52,398 bases of DNA from positions 1 through 52,398 of the forward strand of contig JAFRKG010000149.1 of assembly GCA_017431845.1 (NCBI GenBank). Reading direction: 5' to 3'. This document shows positions 35,253 through 44,560 of this stretch, one piece after another. How positions within the stretch are numbered: position 1 is the first letter of the stretch; every line of letters begins with the position of its first letter. The notes beneath the pieces are model-generated. The model ran no database searches. It saw nothing but the letters and a program-made list of their open reading frames with translations, and was not told the DNA's origin. Source of the stretch: Methanosphaera sp. GTDB lineage: Archaea > Methanobacteriota > Methanobacteria > Methanobacteriales > Methanobacteriaceae. A program made the translations under genes and the position numbers.

Positions 35253-36125
35253 CTATTTTTCAAATTTCCCATATTTTAAACGAGATTTTCTTTCAAGAAT
35301 AATGTTCAATACTAAAAATATTATTATTATACATACTCCTACCAACAAACCTCCCTGTATCCCAAATACGAGGTATATCCAGAAGTTTAAGAAGATAATT
35401 ATTCCAAAACATAACCCAGTTACAGGTCCTCCAAATTTAGAACAAAAATTTACAACATCAATGGATTGTCTTGAACCTAAAGCAGATTTAGTTGTAATGT
35501 TACCATTTAATGATACAGGTATTCCACATCCAAACTCTGATGATTGATACAATTTTTCAGCACCATAATGAATGTCACCTACTGCTGAACCTATAGATCC
35601 TAGGGATAAACCCAGTAATAATGACATTACAGGCAATGCTACAGGTATTACAGGATTTAATAGATTTGTCATAATATAAGATAATAATGTTATCGAAAAT
35701 ATGCTTATATATGCATGTGCAGCCATAATCGGAACATGTTTATATATCACATCCAAGAATAATGGTTGGTTATACAATGCTTGACTTGTTATTCTACCCA
35801 TGTATGAAGTAATTGACAAAACTACCTGAACCAAAGTAGCAATAAAAGTTGCAATTAATAATACCAACACTAATGGATAATTTAAGGACAATAATACACT
35901 ACATATAACCCCTGCAATAGTAGCCATTGTTCCAACAAGTAATGGTTCACCTGAAACAGCCCTATTGAACAGTTTATGTAAATTTCCAATTTGTGGTGCT
36001 AATTGGACCTGAGAATTAGGATTGCTTGTTGATGCAACATCTGATTCCAAATCTTCAAACATTCCAGCAACTATAGCAATTAAACCCATGAAAACCGTGA
36101 GCATTAAATTATAAATTAAATCCAT
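35253..36125 (-). CDS. mtrE: Tetrahydromethanopterin S-methyltransferase, subunit E
   Basis: 290 residues with about six membrane helices. Motifs: GMFEDLESDVASTSNPNSQVQ near residue 21, LHKLFNRAVSGEP near 49, GSIGSAVGDIHYGAEKLYQ near 175 and FCSKFGGPVTGLCFG near 232. MtrE is the likely core of the sodium path (a buried acidic residue in helix regions is characteristic). It lies 11 bases after mcrC, as the second gene of the transcript. Confidence 0.94.
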   Translation of the reverse strand: MDLIYNLMLTVFMGLIAIVAGMFEDLESDVASTSNPNSQVQLAPQIGNLHKLFNRAVSGEPLLVGTMATIAGVICSVLLSLNYPLVLVLLIATFIATLVQVVLSITSYMGRITSQALYNQPLFLDVIYKHVPIMAAHAYISIFSITLLSYIMTNLLNPVIPVALPVMSLLLGLSLGSIGSAVGDIHYGAEKLYQSSEFGCGIPVSLNGNITTKSALGSRQSIDVVNFCSKFGGPVTGLCFGIIIFLNFWIYLVFGIQGGLLVGVCIIIIFLVLNIILERKSRLKYGKFEK

Positions 36126-36136
36126 AATATCCCAAG

Positions 36137-36739
36137 TTAGTTACCATAAGTGTGAATAGTATTTTCTACTTTGTCTATGATTTCATCCAATTTGCTTTGT
36201 GTACAAGTTTCACCACGAATTACATCAGTAATTAATTCAACAATCGTTCCCTTAGTTTCTGGTTTTTCGGGCATCACAGCTTTCGTTTTAACACCAATTC
36301 TTGCAAAATCTTCGTAATCCACAGGGTACTGTGCGATTATTATTACAGGTTTATTAATATTTTTTAGAACATGTTTAGCTTTATGAATTATATGATTTTT
36401 CACTCCACCAAAATGTATTAAAACTACTTGATGTCTGTTCATTTGTGAAATTTCCTTCGGTGTTACACCAAATAAACCTTGACCTCCACCAGATGGTGTG
36501 TCTTTAGGTACACCAGAACCAGCATTTAATACTAATGTACTTGTCTGAATGTTTGCTTCCCTTAAAGCGAAAGTTATTTCACAAACAGGTTTTGTAATAT
36601 GTCTTCGTCCTGGTGACATAGCTACTGCCAATAATTCATCACCACACTGAGCATATGTACCTCTCTGTGCTATTCCTCCCCCTTCACCTATTCCTCTGGT
36701 TTCTCTACAATCTACGATATGAGTACTTTTCCCTATCAT
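36137..36739 (-). CDS. mcrC: Methyl-coenzyme M reductase operon protein C, orphan
   Basis: 200 residues of the McrC family: [25 protein letters not shown] near residue 7, [21 protein letters not shown] near 41, [27 protein letters not shown] near 71. McrC is part of the ATP-dependent complex that reductively activates MCR. In relatives the gene sits inside mcrBDCGA, followed by mcrG, mcrA and then mtrE. Here it stands alone, 11 bases before mtrE, with no mcrB, D, G or A on either side. It probably now serves the mrt isoenzyme. Confidence 0.9.
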   Translation of the reverse strand: MIGKSTHIVDCRETRGIGEGGGIAQRGTYAQCGDELLAVAMSPGRRHITKPVCEITFALREANIQTSTLVLNAGSGVPKDTPSGGGQGLFGVTPKEISQMNRHQVVLIHFGGVKNHIIHKAKHVLKNINKPVIIIAQYPVDYEDFARIGVKTKAVMPEKPETKGTIVELITDVIRGETCTQSKLDEIIDKVENTIHTYGN

Positions 36740-36764
36740 AATTACACTACCTTAAAAATATTAT

Positions 36765-36796
36765 ATCAGATGTTTCTTAATAATAACTTATCTGAT
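36765..36796 (-). promoter_or_regulatory. Inverted repeat in the mcrC-mtr leader/promoter
   Basis: Perfect 7-bp arms ATCAGAT (36765-36771) and ATCTGAT (36790-36796), 18 bases apart. They span the predicted transcription start given by the minus-strand GATATAAC box at 36804-36812, which has an A-rich BRE-like run before it. Operator or leader hairpin of the operon encoding the sodium-pumping methyltransferase. Confidence 0.4.
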
Positions 36797-36885
36797 TTAC
36801 TTAAGTTATATCTTTTTTCAATAATAATTTGTTCCCAGTTAATCATACGATAATATTAAAAAATATAATAAAGAAATAATTACTT

Positions 36886-38127
36886 ATGCAAATTATGGCG
36901 GATGTAGGTGGAATACCTGGAAAAAATTGTAGAGGCTTTTGCAAATATTGTTATTTCAAAAATGTTAAAGAGACCAAAATACTTGGTTGTAAACATTGCC
37001 CACCAGGACAAGTGGGCTGCCCTCATTGTACAACCGATACTAACATGACTCGTGACTATTTTCCTGCATACCAAGTATTAGCTTCATTACAAACCAACAT
37101 TTTCCAGACACAAATTCCACAAAATACTATGGTAAATATTACTGGTGATGGTGATGTAAGTTGTTATCCTGATTTACTGAATTTAACTTCAGGAATTAAT
37201 GATTTAGGACTGCCCATACATTTAGGATATACTAGTGGAAAAGGTATTGATGATCCACAAATAGTGGATAAATTAATAAATAATGGAGTTATTGAAACAA
37301 CATACACTGCTTTTTCAACAGATCCTAAGTTACGAAGAGAATGGATGAACGATCCCACACCTGAAGCTTCAGTAAGTGCACTTAAACGTTTTTGTGAATC
37401 ATGTGATGTTCATGCTGCTTCAATCATTATCCCCGGAGTTAATGATGGTGAGGAATTGGCTCGTACCTGTGAAGATTTAGAATCATGGGGTGCTAAAGCA
37501 CTTATTTTAATGAGATTCGCAAATAATCGTAACCAGGGTTTAATATTAAATGATGAACCTATTATTCCAGGTATTGACCAACAAGCATTGGACGAATTTG
37601 AACAACTTGTTATTGACACATCAAAAGAATATAATTTAAGAGTAACTGGAACTCCAGTATGTGATCCTGAAACTGATAGTCCTTATGCATTATCCAAAGA
37701 TAAAAATAAGGAGTATCTTGAAATACTAACTCCTATTAAAGCAGAAGCAACTATTATAACCAGTAAAATTTCTGCCAAATATATCAGTAAAATAATTGAT
37801 AATTTAGGTGCTTCCGAGCATGTTAATGTTGTTGCTACAGAACAAGAAATTGCTTGTCTGATAACAGAAGAGGATTTGAGACAAATAGATTTAGATGAAG
37901 TGAAGGATACTGTGATTATCCCTGGACGATGTTTTGTTCATGATATGGTTGCAGAAGAGATATTTCGTAGCGACGGTAAATTCCGGTTGATTCATAGAGG
38001 TCCTGATTTATTAACAGCTGATGGTGAAATGAGTGGAACATTAACTAAGAAGGATGTTTTAAAACAAGAGCTGTATGCTTTTGAAGATTTAATTGAATTA
38101 ATTAATTATATTGGAGTTAAGTTTTAG
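36886..38127 (+). CDS. mmp10: Mmp10, radical SAM arginine C-methyltransferase of MCR
   Basis: 413 residues. Radical-SAM cluster motif CRGFCKYCYF (CxxxCxxC) at residues 15-22, followed by the extra Cys group CKHCPPGQVGCPHC near 36-47. GDGDVSCYPDLLNL near 93 marks the SAM site. Mmp10 methylates the conserved active-site-proximal arginine of the MCR alpha subunit (present in mrtA as [12 protein letters not shown]). It is a B12-dependent radical SAM enzyme. Divergent from mcrC-mtr with 146 bases between, which fits shared control of MCR maturation. Confidence 0.88.
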   Translation: MQIMADVGGIPGKNCRGFCKYCYFKNVKETKILGCKHCPPGQVGCPHCTTDTNMTRDYFPAYQVLASLQTNIFQTQIPQNTMVNITGDGDVSCYPDLLNLTSGINDLGLPIHLGYTSGKGIDDPQIVDKLINNGVIETTYTAFSTDPKLRREWMNDPTPEASVSALKRFCESCDVHAASIIIPGVNDGEELARTCEDLESWGAKALILMRFANNRNQGLILNDEPIIPGIDQQALDEFEQLVIDTSKEYNLRVTGTPVCDPETDSPYALSKDKNKEYLEILTPIKAEATIITSKISAKYISKIIDNLGASEHVNVVATEQEIACLITEEDLRQIDLDEVKDTVIIPGRCFVHDMVAEEIFRSDGKFRLIHRGPDLLTADGEMSGTLTKKDVLKQELYAFEDLIELINYIGVKF

Positions 38128-38137
38128 AGGGTTCATC

Positions 38138-38869
38138 ATGAAGGGAAAAATTATTGGTGACATATTAGTTGTTAAAAAGGAACCAGAGGATATTGATGAA
38201 ATTATAAAGTTGCCTTATATTAATAATATTGTGAAATTAGGAACTATACACGGTCAAAAAAGAGAACCCACAGTTGAAATGATTTATGGTAATTCTACCG
38301 AAACGATTCATAAAGAGAATTATTGTAAATTTAAAATTGATGTTGCTAAGGTTATGTGGTCTAAGGGAAATACTGGTGAACGCTTAAGAATGAGTAAATT
38401 ACCTGAAAATGATGAAGTGATTGTAGATATGTTTGCAGGTATTGGTTATTTCACTATCCCTATGGCTGTCCATTCAAAGCCTAAAAAAATTTTTGCTATT
38501 GAGATTAATCCGGTTTCTTATAATTTTTTATGTGAAAATGTTAAGCTTAATCATGTGGAGGATATTGTTGAACCTATCCTTGGAGACTGTGGTGAACAAG
38601 ATTTTAATCATGTAGCTGATAGAATTATGATGGGTTATATTGGTGGGACTCATCATTACTTAGATAGTGCTATGCAATACATTAAGGAAGGTGGAATTAT
38701 TCATTACCATGAATCTACTCCCGAACCTATATTGTTTGAACGTCCCGTTAATAGAGTGCGAGAAGCTGCTGAAAAAGTTGGTAGAACTATTGAAGTTTTG
38801 AATAAAAGGAGTATTAAGAAGTATTCCCCTGGTGTTTATCATACTGTTGTTGATATTAAGATTAATTAA
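38138..38869 (+). CDS. taw2: tRNA wyosine aminocarboxypropyltransferase Taw2 (Trm5/TYW2 family)
   Basis: 243 residues from ATG 38138, with GAGGG upstream. A Rossmann SAM domain: VDMFAGIGYFTIPMAV near residue 95, AIEINPVSYNFL near 120, and MGYIGGTHHYLDSAMQYIKEGGIIHYHE near 170. The HYHE ending rather than the Trm5 NLP motif points to Taw2. That enzyme adds the aminocarboxypropyl group of SAM to 4-demethylwyosine at G37 of tRNA-Phe. Trm5 (m1G37) is the alternative. It overlaps the convergent cofG by 8 bases. Confidence 0.82.
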   Translation: MKGKIIGDILVVKKEPEDIDEIIKLPYINNIVKLGTIHGQKREPTVEMIYGNSTETIHKENYCKFKIDVAKVMWSKGNTGERLRMSKLPENDEVIVDMFAGIGYFTIPMAVHSKPKKIFAIEINPVSYNFLCENVKLNHVEDIVEPILGDCGEQDFNHVADRIMMGYIGGTHHYLDSAMQYIKEGGIIHYHESTPEPILFERPVNRVREAAEKVGRTIEVLNKRSIKKYSPGVYHTVVDIKIN

Positions 38870-39956
38870 TTTGTCTTTGTAGTTTTACTGTTTTTTCATA
38901 TACTTTTTCTTTTAAATATTTTTTATTTATGAATTTTTCATAAACTGGTAATCTTTCTTTAACTGTGTGGTTGATGTTGTTTAAACTATTTTTTAATTCT
39001 GCTATTTTTGGCCATTCATTTTCAGGATTCACATAATCAATTGTTATTGGTGATATTCCTCCTAAATCATTTGCTCCGCATAGTACAAAGAAATTTATTA
39101 AATCATGATTTAAGTTTGGTGGTATTTGAATACTTACATCAGGAAACATTATTGCAGAGAGTACTGTTAATTTTAATAATTCGATTACTGAAGGCTCAGG
39201 ATAATTTGCCATTGGAATGTTTTCCTTTGGTGTGAAATTTTGAAGTATTAATTCTTGGATGTGATTGTATTTGTCATGTAATTTTCGTATTTCAAATAAT
39301 GAGTCTATATGATCATCAGTTGTTTCTCCTATCCCTATAAGTAATCCTGTTGTGAATGGTATTTTTTCTTTACCTGCATTTTCGATGTATTTTAATCGTT
39401 TTGCCGGATTTTTACCTGGACTGTCTTTATGAACTATGGTTTTCATTAATTGTTTGTTTGTTGTTTCTAACATTAATCCCATGGATGCATTTACTTGGGA
39501 TAATTGTTTTAATTCTTTTCGTTTTAATATGCCCATGTTTGTGTGGGGTAATATTTCATATTTTTCTAATGCTTCTTCGGATAGATTGTAAACATAATCT
39601 ACCATTGATTCATAGCCATAATTGTTTAGTGTATTTTTTACTATTTCATTTTTGTCTGCTGATTCACCGAACGTGAATAATGCTTCTGTACATCCATGTT
39701 TTTTTGCTTTTTGCAGGTTGTTCATTACTGTTTCTTTATTCATCAGTATAAATTCTGCCTCATCTGCATCTTGTTTGAATGTACAGTACCCACAATTATT
39801 TTGACATATGTGTGTTAGGGGTAGGAAAATATTTTTAGAATAAGTAATTTGGTTGCTTTGTTTGTTTTGATTTAAATATTTTATACAATCAAGATAGGTG
39901 TTTAAGTCTGAAGATAATAATTGTTTTGCTTCTGCTTTTGAAATATTATTATACAT
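38862..39956 (-). CDS. cofG: 7,8-didemethyl-8-hydroxy-5-deazariboflavin synthase, CofG subunit
   Basis: 364 residues from ATG 39956, chosen for AGGTGAT four bases upstream. Radical SAM motif CQNNCGYCTF (CxxxCxxC) near residue 50. GESADKNEIVKNTL near 97, GLMLETTNKQLM near 160, TGLLIGIGETTDDHI near 205 and CGANDLGGISPITIDYVNPE near 310 are CofG/FbiC-N signatures. With CofH it makes FO, the F420 precursor. CofH is not in the window. Alternative starts GTG/ATG lie within the ribosome-binding site. Confidence 0.9.
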   Translation of the reverse strand: MYNNISKAEAKQLLSSDLNTYLDCIKYLNQNKQSNQITYSKNIFLPLTHICQNNCGYCTFKQDADEAEFILMNKETVMNNLQKAKKHGCTEALFTFGESADKNEIVKNTLNNYGYESMVDYVYNLSEEALEKYEILPHTNMGILKRKELKQLSQVNASMGLMLETTNKQLMKTIVHKDSPGKNPAKRLKYIENAGKEKIPFTTGLLIGIGETTDDHIDSLFEIRKLHDKYNHIQELILQNFTPKENIPMANYPEPSVIELLKLTVLSAIMFPDVSIQIPPNLNHDLINFFVLCGANDLGGISPITIDYVNPENEWPKIAELKNSLNNINHTVKERLPVYEKFINKKYLKEKVYEKTVKLQRQIN

Positions 39957-39993
39957 AAACATCACCTAAAAAAAATAGAGTATGATTCTCTTC

Positions 39994-40434
39994 TTATTCA
40001 ACTAATCGAAGAATCATTGTTTCAACAAACATTGGTCCAAAACCGGATTTATCTGTATATAATACTACATATACTGCTAAATTTTCTATTTGTCCAATAA
40101 CATATTCAGCATTAAACCCTGTTGATTCAAATACTTGTTTAATTTTTTCAATACCTTCTAATCCATTGGCTTCATCATAAACTTCTTCTGTTTTTCTGAA
40201 TATTCCATCAACCTTATCCGTTATTTCTCTTGCTTTATTGGATTCTTTTTCTATGTTTTTAATTTTAAAGTGTTCAAACATTTCTAATAGTTTAGGTAAC
40301 ATTTCATCTTTTTCAAATTTGTTATGAGTTTTACCTCTAATAATCATAGATTCGGTACTATGAACTACAGGTTTACATCCTTCAAAAGCATCTAAATACT
40401 CCATTATTGGTCTTGACATTTGCATTACTTCCAT
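39994..40434 (-). CDS. Unrecognised small methanogen protein (possibly DUF2120)
   Basis: 146 residues, no signal peptide or membrane segment. A helical middle (KLLEMFEHFKIKNIEKESNKAREITDKVDGIFRKTEEVYDE, shown only as a highly charged coiled-coil-like tract near residues 47-88) separates two beta-rich ends, the last being ENLAVYVVLYTDKSGFGPMF. Size and content resemble a Methanobacteria-restricted DUF, perhaps DUF2120, but I cannot confirm this. GAGGAGAT precedes ATG. It lies 9 bases downstream of mptA in the same direction, so probably in its operon. Confidence 0.6.
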   Translation of the reverse strand: MEVMQMSRPIMEYLDAFEGCKPVVHSTESMIIRGKTHNKFEKDEMLPKLLEMFEHFKIKNIEKESNKAREITDKVDGIFRKTEEVYDEANGLEGIEKIKQVFESTGFNAEYVIGQIENLAVYVVLYTDKSGFGPMFVETMILRLVE

Positions 40435-40443
40435 TTTATCTCC

Positions 40444-41385
40444 TCACATATTAAATTCATTTTTTAATTCACCAAATGATGCAACTTTTTCTGCATATGC
40501 ATTATGTTGATGTATACTTTCTTCATTAACTTGTTTTATTGTTACCATAGAATTATTAGGTAAGTCAGAATATTTTTCAAGTAATCCCATAACCATATTT
40601 CTTACACAATCTTCTACAAATACGGGATTTTCATGAGCATTCATAACAATTTTATTCTCATCAGGTCGTTTTAGTATTTCGCATACTGGAGAACTCATAG
40701 AATCTTGTATTATCTTTATTAAATCATCCACATTCACATCTTGATTTTCGGATACTTCCAATAATATGGTTCCAATTCCCCTTTGATTATGAGATGCAAA
40801 AGTAACTGCTTCTAAAACCTTTTCTGTTGTTTCTTCGTCTAAAAATTGTAATAGTTTTTCTTTTGATGCCTGTTCTACTGATTCTTGTGCACATGGACAT
40901 ACTGTCATACCAACTACTTCAGCACCTATCATTTTACGAACTGAAATTTTACCTGTTTCATCTTTTGTTGCAATTGCTCTTGCTATAATATTAGTTGTTT
41001 CTTGTGTTTTTTTTCGTGTAACCGGAGAATATTTATTTATTATGTATTCACTTTTTGCTTCTGTTTCAGCCCGTAATGCATATTCATGTTTTTCAAGTAG
41101 TCTTTTTACTAAGTTTGCACAGATAGTTTCTATATGAATTTCTCCCTGATTTGCTGATTCATCAATAATTTCTGTTATTGCTTCAGGGTTTCTTGACATA
41201 TGCACTCCTTTTTGTGTGCTTGGTAAATCAACAAAAGCATTGAATTTCGGCAGTAATATAATTGGTCTTTTATTGTCTCTGTTTATTTTTAATAATTTTT
41301 TTACACCTGTTACTCCAACTCTTGTTAGTGATATTGGTGCTTTAGGTTCTTTGTCTTGTGTATCCGGAAATTCTTTTATAGTCAT
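40444..41385 (-). CDS. mptA: GTP cyclohydrolase MptA (GTP cyclohydrolase IV)
   Basis: 313 residues, Fe(II)-dependent archaeal GTP cyclohydrolase (COG1469). SLTRVGVTGVKKLLKI near residue 19, VDLPSTQKGVHMSRNPEA near 51, GMTVCPCAQE near 155 (metal/zinc site), FASHNQRGIGTI near 190 and the C-terminal NEESIHQHNAYAE. It opens GTP to 7,8-dihydroneopterin-2',3'-cyclic phosphate, the first step of tetrahydromethanopterin synthesis. GGAGAG lies upstream. Confidence 0.92.
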   Translation of the reverse strand: MTIKEFPDTQDKEPKAPISLTRVGVTGVKKLLKINRDNKRPIILLPKFNAFVDLPSTQKGVHMSRNPEAITEIIDESANQGEIHIETICANLVKRLLEKHEYALRAETEAKSEYIINKYSPVTRKKTQETTNIIARAIATKDETGKISVRKMIGAEVVGMTVCPCAQESVEQASKEKLLQFLDEETTEKVLEAVTFASHNQRGIGTILLEVSENQDVNVDDLIKIIQDSMSSPVCEILKRPDENKIVMNAHENPVFVEDCVRNMVMGLLEKYSDLPNNSMVTIKQVNEESIHQHNAYAEKVASFGELKNEFNM

Positions 41386-41532
41386 TAAAATAATCTCTCC
41401 TAATTATTTACGAAAAAATATGATTAATATTTATTATATTGTGTAATATTTTATTTCAATATTTAGTATAATAATAATTTTTATAAAAATAGTATTTTTG
41501 AGTGAAAAGTTTAAAATAAAAAATAATTAGAA

Positions 41533-42042
41533 TTAATCATCGAAGTTTATCATGGATGAATTTAATTCTTCTTTAACTATGTTTAAGACAGTTTGTGTGT
41601 ATGTTTTTGTTACGTGTTCTTCTTTTAATAATAATTTAATGAATTTGTTTAATTCAAATGTGTTTCTGAATTTTGCTATTATTATTCCATCAAATTGTCC
41701 TGTTACATCATAAACGGCTAATAGGTTGTTCTTGAATTCTTCTTTTTCTATTAAATGAGATACTGTTCCACCTTTTATTTCTATACCAATAATTGCGGTT
41801 AAATGAAATCCTAATTTTTCATGATCTATTACTGGTACGAATTTACTGATTATTCCTGATTTTGTTAGCTTATCAACCCTATTATGAATTGTTCCTACAG
41901 ATACCCCTAAATCTCTAGAAATTTTCCTGTATGATTTCCTCCCATCGACACTTAATAATTCTAAAATGCTTTTATCTAATGAATCCATTGATAAAGCCAT
42001 ATTTTCAGGTTCTACATTGTATTCTGTTATTTCTTGAGCCAT
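41533..42042 (-). CDS. Lrp/AsnC-family transcriptional regulator
   Basis: 169 residues. N-terminal winged helix-turn-helix (LDKSILELLSVDGRKSYRKISRDLGVSVGTIHNRVDKL near 22-60) and C-terminal RAM/ligand domain (GFHLTAIIGIEIKGG, then VYDVTGQFDGIIIAKFRN near 110). A 20-residue extension before the HTH is longer than usual. Its target is unknown; no amino-acid biosynthesis gene is adjacent. Monocistronic by spacing. Confidence 0.88.
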   Translation of the reverse strand: MAQEITEYNVEPENMALSMDSLDKSILELLSVDGRKSYRKISRDLGVSVGTIHNRVDKLTKSGIISKFVPVIDHEKLGFHLTAIIGIEIKGGTVSHLIEKEEFKNNLLAVYDVTGQFDGIIIAKFRNTFELNKFIKLLLKEEHVTKTYTQTVLNIVKEELNSSMINFDD

Positions 42043-42475
42043 ATTATCCCCTAAGATTTTTGTATTAAATTAATTGTTAAATATTATTATTATAAGATTA
42101 ATCGTATATAAACCTTTTTAAATTTATGTAATAAATAAAGAAAATAATATTTTTTTATATAATTTTTTACATAATTATGAAAAAAATACCACAACAAATA
42201 GATAAAGATTATAAATAATATTATCAAAAAATATTAAAAAGAACAAAATAGCCCATTTAGACAAAAAATTATAATAAATATATACACTTTATAATCAAAA
42301 ACATCAAATTAAAATAAAAAAATATAACAAAATAACCCAATAACACAACATAAAAATAACATATTACAAAAAAAGTATATAACGAAAAAATAATAAAAAA
42401 ATATTAAAAAATGAACCAACAAATATTAAAAATAAATAAGATTTTCAAAACAAAAAAAAAATCGGGTGAAAATTA
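42043..42475. other. A-rich intergenic region upstream of a secreted-protein gene
   Basis: About 430 bases, divergent promoters of the Lrp gene and of the gene at 42476. The plus strand is extremely A-rich from 42110 on. It ends with GGGTGA before ATG 42476. No ORF, repeat or RNA structure seen. Confidence 0.5.
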
Positions 42476-43168
42476 ATGAAATGGTACATTGCTTTTATAG
42501 TAGTCATACTCATATTAGTAGGTTTACTATATGTTTCAACATCCACATCATCAGAAAACATTGAACCACTAGGAAGACTAGCATTTGTAAAAATAGCAAA
42601 TCCTGATATGTACCCAGAACATGTACATGCAAATCTTTTAGCACAATATGCAGAAGAAAGAAATTCACAATGTGCTATTGTATTACACTATGCAGGTAGT
42701 TCAAATTATAGAAATTTCATGAATGGAAAAGTATATATTATAGAAATGGCATTCATGGATACAGCAGGAGCACAAGTAGACATTGACTGGAACCAAGTAC
42801 TTGATTATGGTATAAATGGAGTTCCAGACAATAAATGGGATTACAAAGTAGATGGTGAAATCTATGATCGTTTTGAAGATGCATGGGCAAGAGTTTTAGA
42901 AATGGCCAAACAACAAGGACAACAAGGACCAATACCAATGGTTTGGCATGGAACTGTTAGAGAAGGAAGTATTTTCATCAATCCAGGATGTGGATTCCCA
43001 TTATATTACCAAGTATGTTCAAAAGAATTTGGACACTTCGGAGGAATAATGCGAGCAGCAACAGGATCAATATTCCCATACTTTAACAACCCATACAGAG
43101 CATACGAAATAGAACACGCATCCGAGTTACAATACTATTACACACACAATATGTTAAACTATGAATAG
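42476..43168 (+). CDS. Unrecognised exported or membrane-anchored protein
   Basis: 230 residues. An N-terminal hydrophobic segment (YIAFIVVILILVGLLYVS, residues 4-21) with a preceding Lys makes a signal anchor or signal peptide; the rest is outside. The outer part is rich in aromatic residues and has few Cys (NPGCGFPLYYQVC). I do not recognise a family. Segments such as VWHGTVREGSIFINPGCGF and SKEFGHFGGIMRAATGSIFPYF look well conserved and compact, so an enzyme or receptor-like domain is possible. Start supported by GGGTGA. Confidence 0.65.
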   Translation: MKWYIAFIVVILILVGLLYVSTSTSSENIEPLGRLAFVKIANPDMYPEHVHANLLAQYAEERNSQCAIVLHYAGSSNYRNFMNGKVYIIEMAFMDTAGAQVDIDWNQVLDYGINGVPDNKWDYKVDGEIYDRFEDAWARVLEMAKQQGQQGPIPMVWHGTVREGSIFINPGCGFPLYYQVCSKEFGHFGGIMRAATGSIFPYFNNPYRAYEIEHASELQYYYTHNMLNYE

Positions 43169-43185
43169 TAAAATAATAATACTAT

Positions 43186-44358
43186 TCACACTTCCTTACC
43201 CAATTTTTCTTCCTTAATTTTAATAATTAATTCTTTCAATTCATCAAGTGGCATATCAGTTCTCATCCCAGTCAATTTAAAATGAGTTCTGGAAATAAAA
43301 TATCCCCTATCACGTATCTCATCAATAACATCATTCATTTTAGGAGAACTAATTTTTAAAGATTTACAAATTTTATGAATATCATAAAAAGTTATAGGAC
43401 CCTCTGATTCATCCAAACATAGATTAAACAGTTTCAACAAATCCTCTTTCTTGTTTAATTGTAATTCATCAGTAGTTTCAATCATATTTTTAATAAACTC
43501 CTTATCAGATATATGTCCTAACCATAATGGTCCAGCAACAACATATTTTTCACCACACACAGGACAAGTATCTTCTACTGGAGGAACATAACCTTTAAAT
43601 GACTGTCTATGCAAACAATGAGGACAATGAGCAATAAACCCAATATTTTCTAACGACCTATTAGTGGCTTTACCCCCACGTTTTACAGTAGCATAAATTC
43701 TCATATAATGCTCAGTACTATGAGAAAATAATACATGCATATACTTCTGGTTAACTGCCAAATTACGAGCAATAAATGCCAACAATATCCTTATACCATT
43801 TTCATGACAATACTCCGTTTTCTGAGGTTCCGCACCATATTTCCTGATACAAGGATCATGGTAAGTTCCACATAAAGCAGAAGTATCTGTTGCACTAATA
43901 CAAATCAAACCACCAGGACGTATGTTAATTGCTGTTGATTGTGTGAACATTGACGGAGTACCAAAAGGATCAATATCCACTACATCAAAAAGACCCTTAT
44001 TTGACTGAAGCAGAACATTAGCATCATTTTTTTCTACATCAACATTAGTAATTCCATTTAATTTCATATTATTTTTAGCAATCTCAACCGCCAACGGATT
44101 TACATCACCTACAAGAACCCTTTCTACACCAGGTATTTCTTTAGAATATCTTGCCCCACGAATACCAGTACCACCAAAAGCATCAAATATAACAATATCA
44201 TGATCCAAGGATTTCCTATACTGATTCAAAACCACAACAGAAATATCCCTATTCAATTCCATTACAGGATTATAAAATACTGGTGCCTTAGCAGAAACTT
44301 TTTCAAAATCCGGTACTTCTATTTTTACTAATCCCTCTTCAATATAATGAGTATCCAT
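43186..44358 (-). CDS. trm1: tRNA (guanine(26)-N2)-dimethyltransferase Trm1
   Basis: 390 residues. SAM domain FDAFGGTGIRGARYSKE near residue 58, VGDVNPLAVEIAKNNMKLNG near 83, catalytic VDIDPFGTPSMF near 128. AlkB-like T-D-T-S-A-LCG near 155 and a zinc finger (CPHC...CPVCGEKY near 250-275) follow. It makes m2(2)G26 in tRNA. AGGAG lies upstream. The whole gene lies in a strongly A/C-rich plus-strand domain, so its own codons end mostly in T/G-complement bases. Confidence 0.92.
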   Translation of the reverse strand: MDTHYIEEGLVKIEVPDFEKVSAKAPVFYNPVMELNRDISVVVLNQYRKSLDHDIVIFDAFGGTGIRGARYSKEIPGVERVLVGDVNPLAVEIAKNNMKLNGITNVDVEKNDANVLLQSNKGLFDVVDIDPFGTPSMFTQSTAINIRPGGLICISATDTSALCGTYHDPCIRKYGAEPQKTEYCHENGIRILLAFIARNLAVNQKYMHVLFSHSTEHYMRIYATVKRGGKATNRSLENIGFIAHCPHCLHRQSFKGYVPPVEDTCPVCGEKYVVAGPLWLGHISDKEFIKNMIETTDELQLNKKEDLLKLFNLCLDESEGPITFYDIHKICKSLKISSPKMNDVIDEIRDRGYFISRTHFKLTGMRTDMPLDELKELIIKIKEEKLGKEV

Positions 44359-44560
44359 CCTACTTAACTCCTAATTAATTATTAATATTAAATCAATTCA
44401 CTAGTTTTAATGTTTGAAGAAAATTGCTAATATACTTTAAAGCTGAAAAATAATAATATACAAAAAAAATTATTAATTAATAATAAGATATTAAATAAGT
44501 AATGAATGATTAATGAAATTAATTCAAGAATGAATACAAAACCTAAGGAAGGGTATCTTT

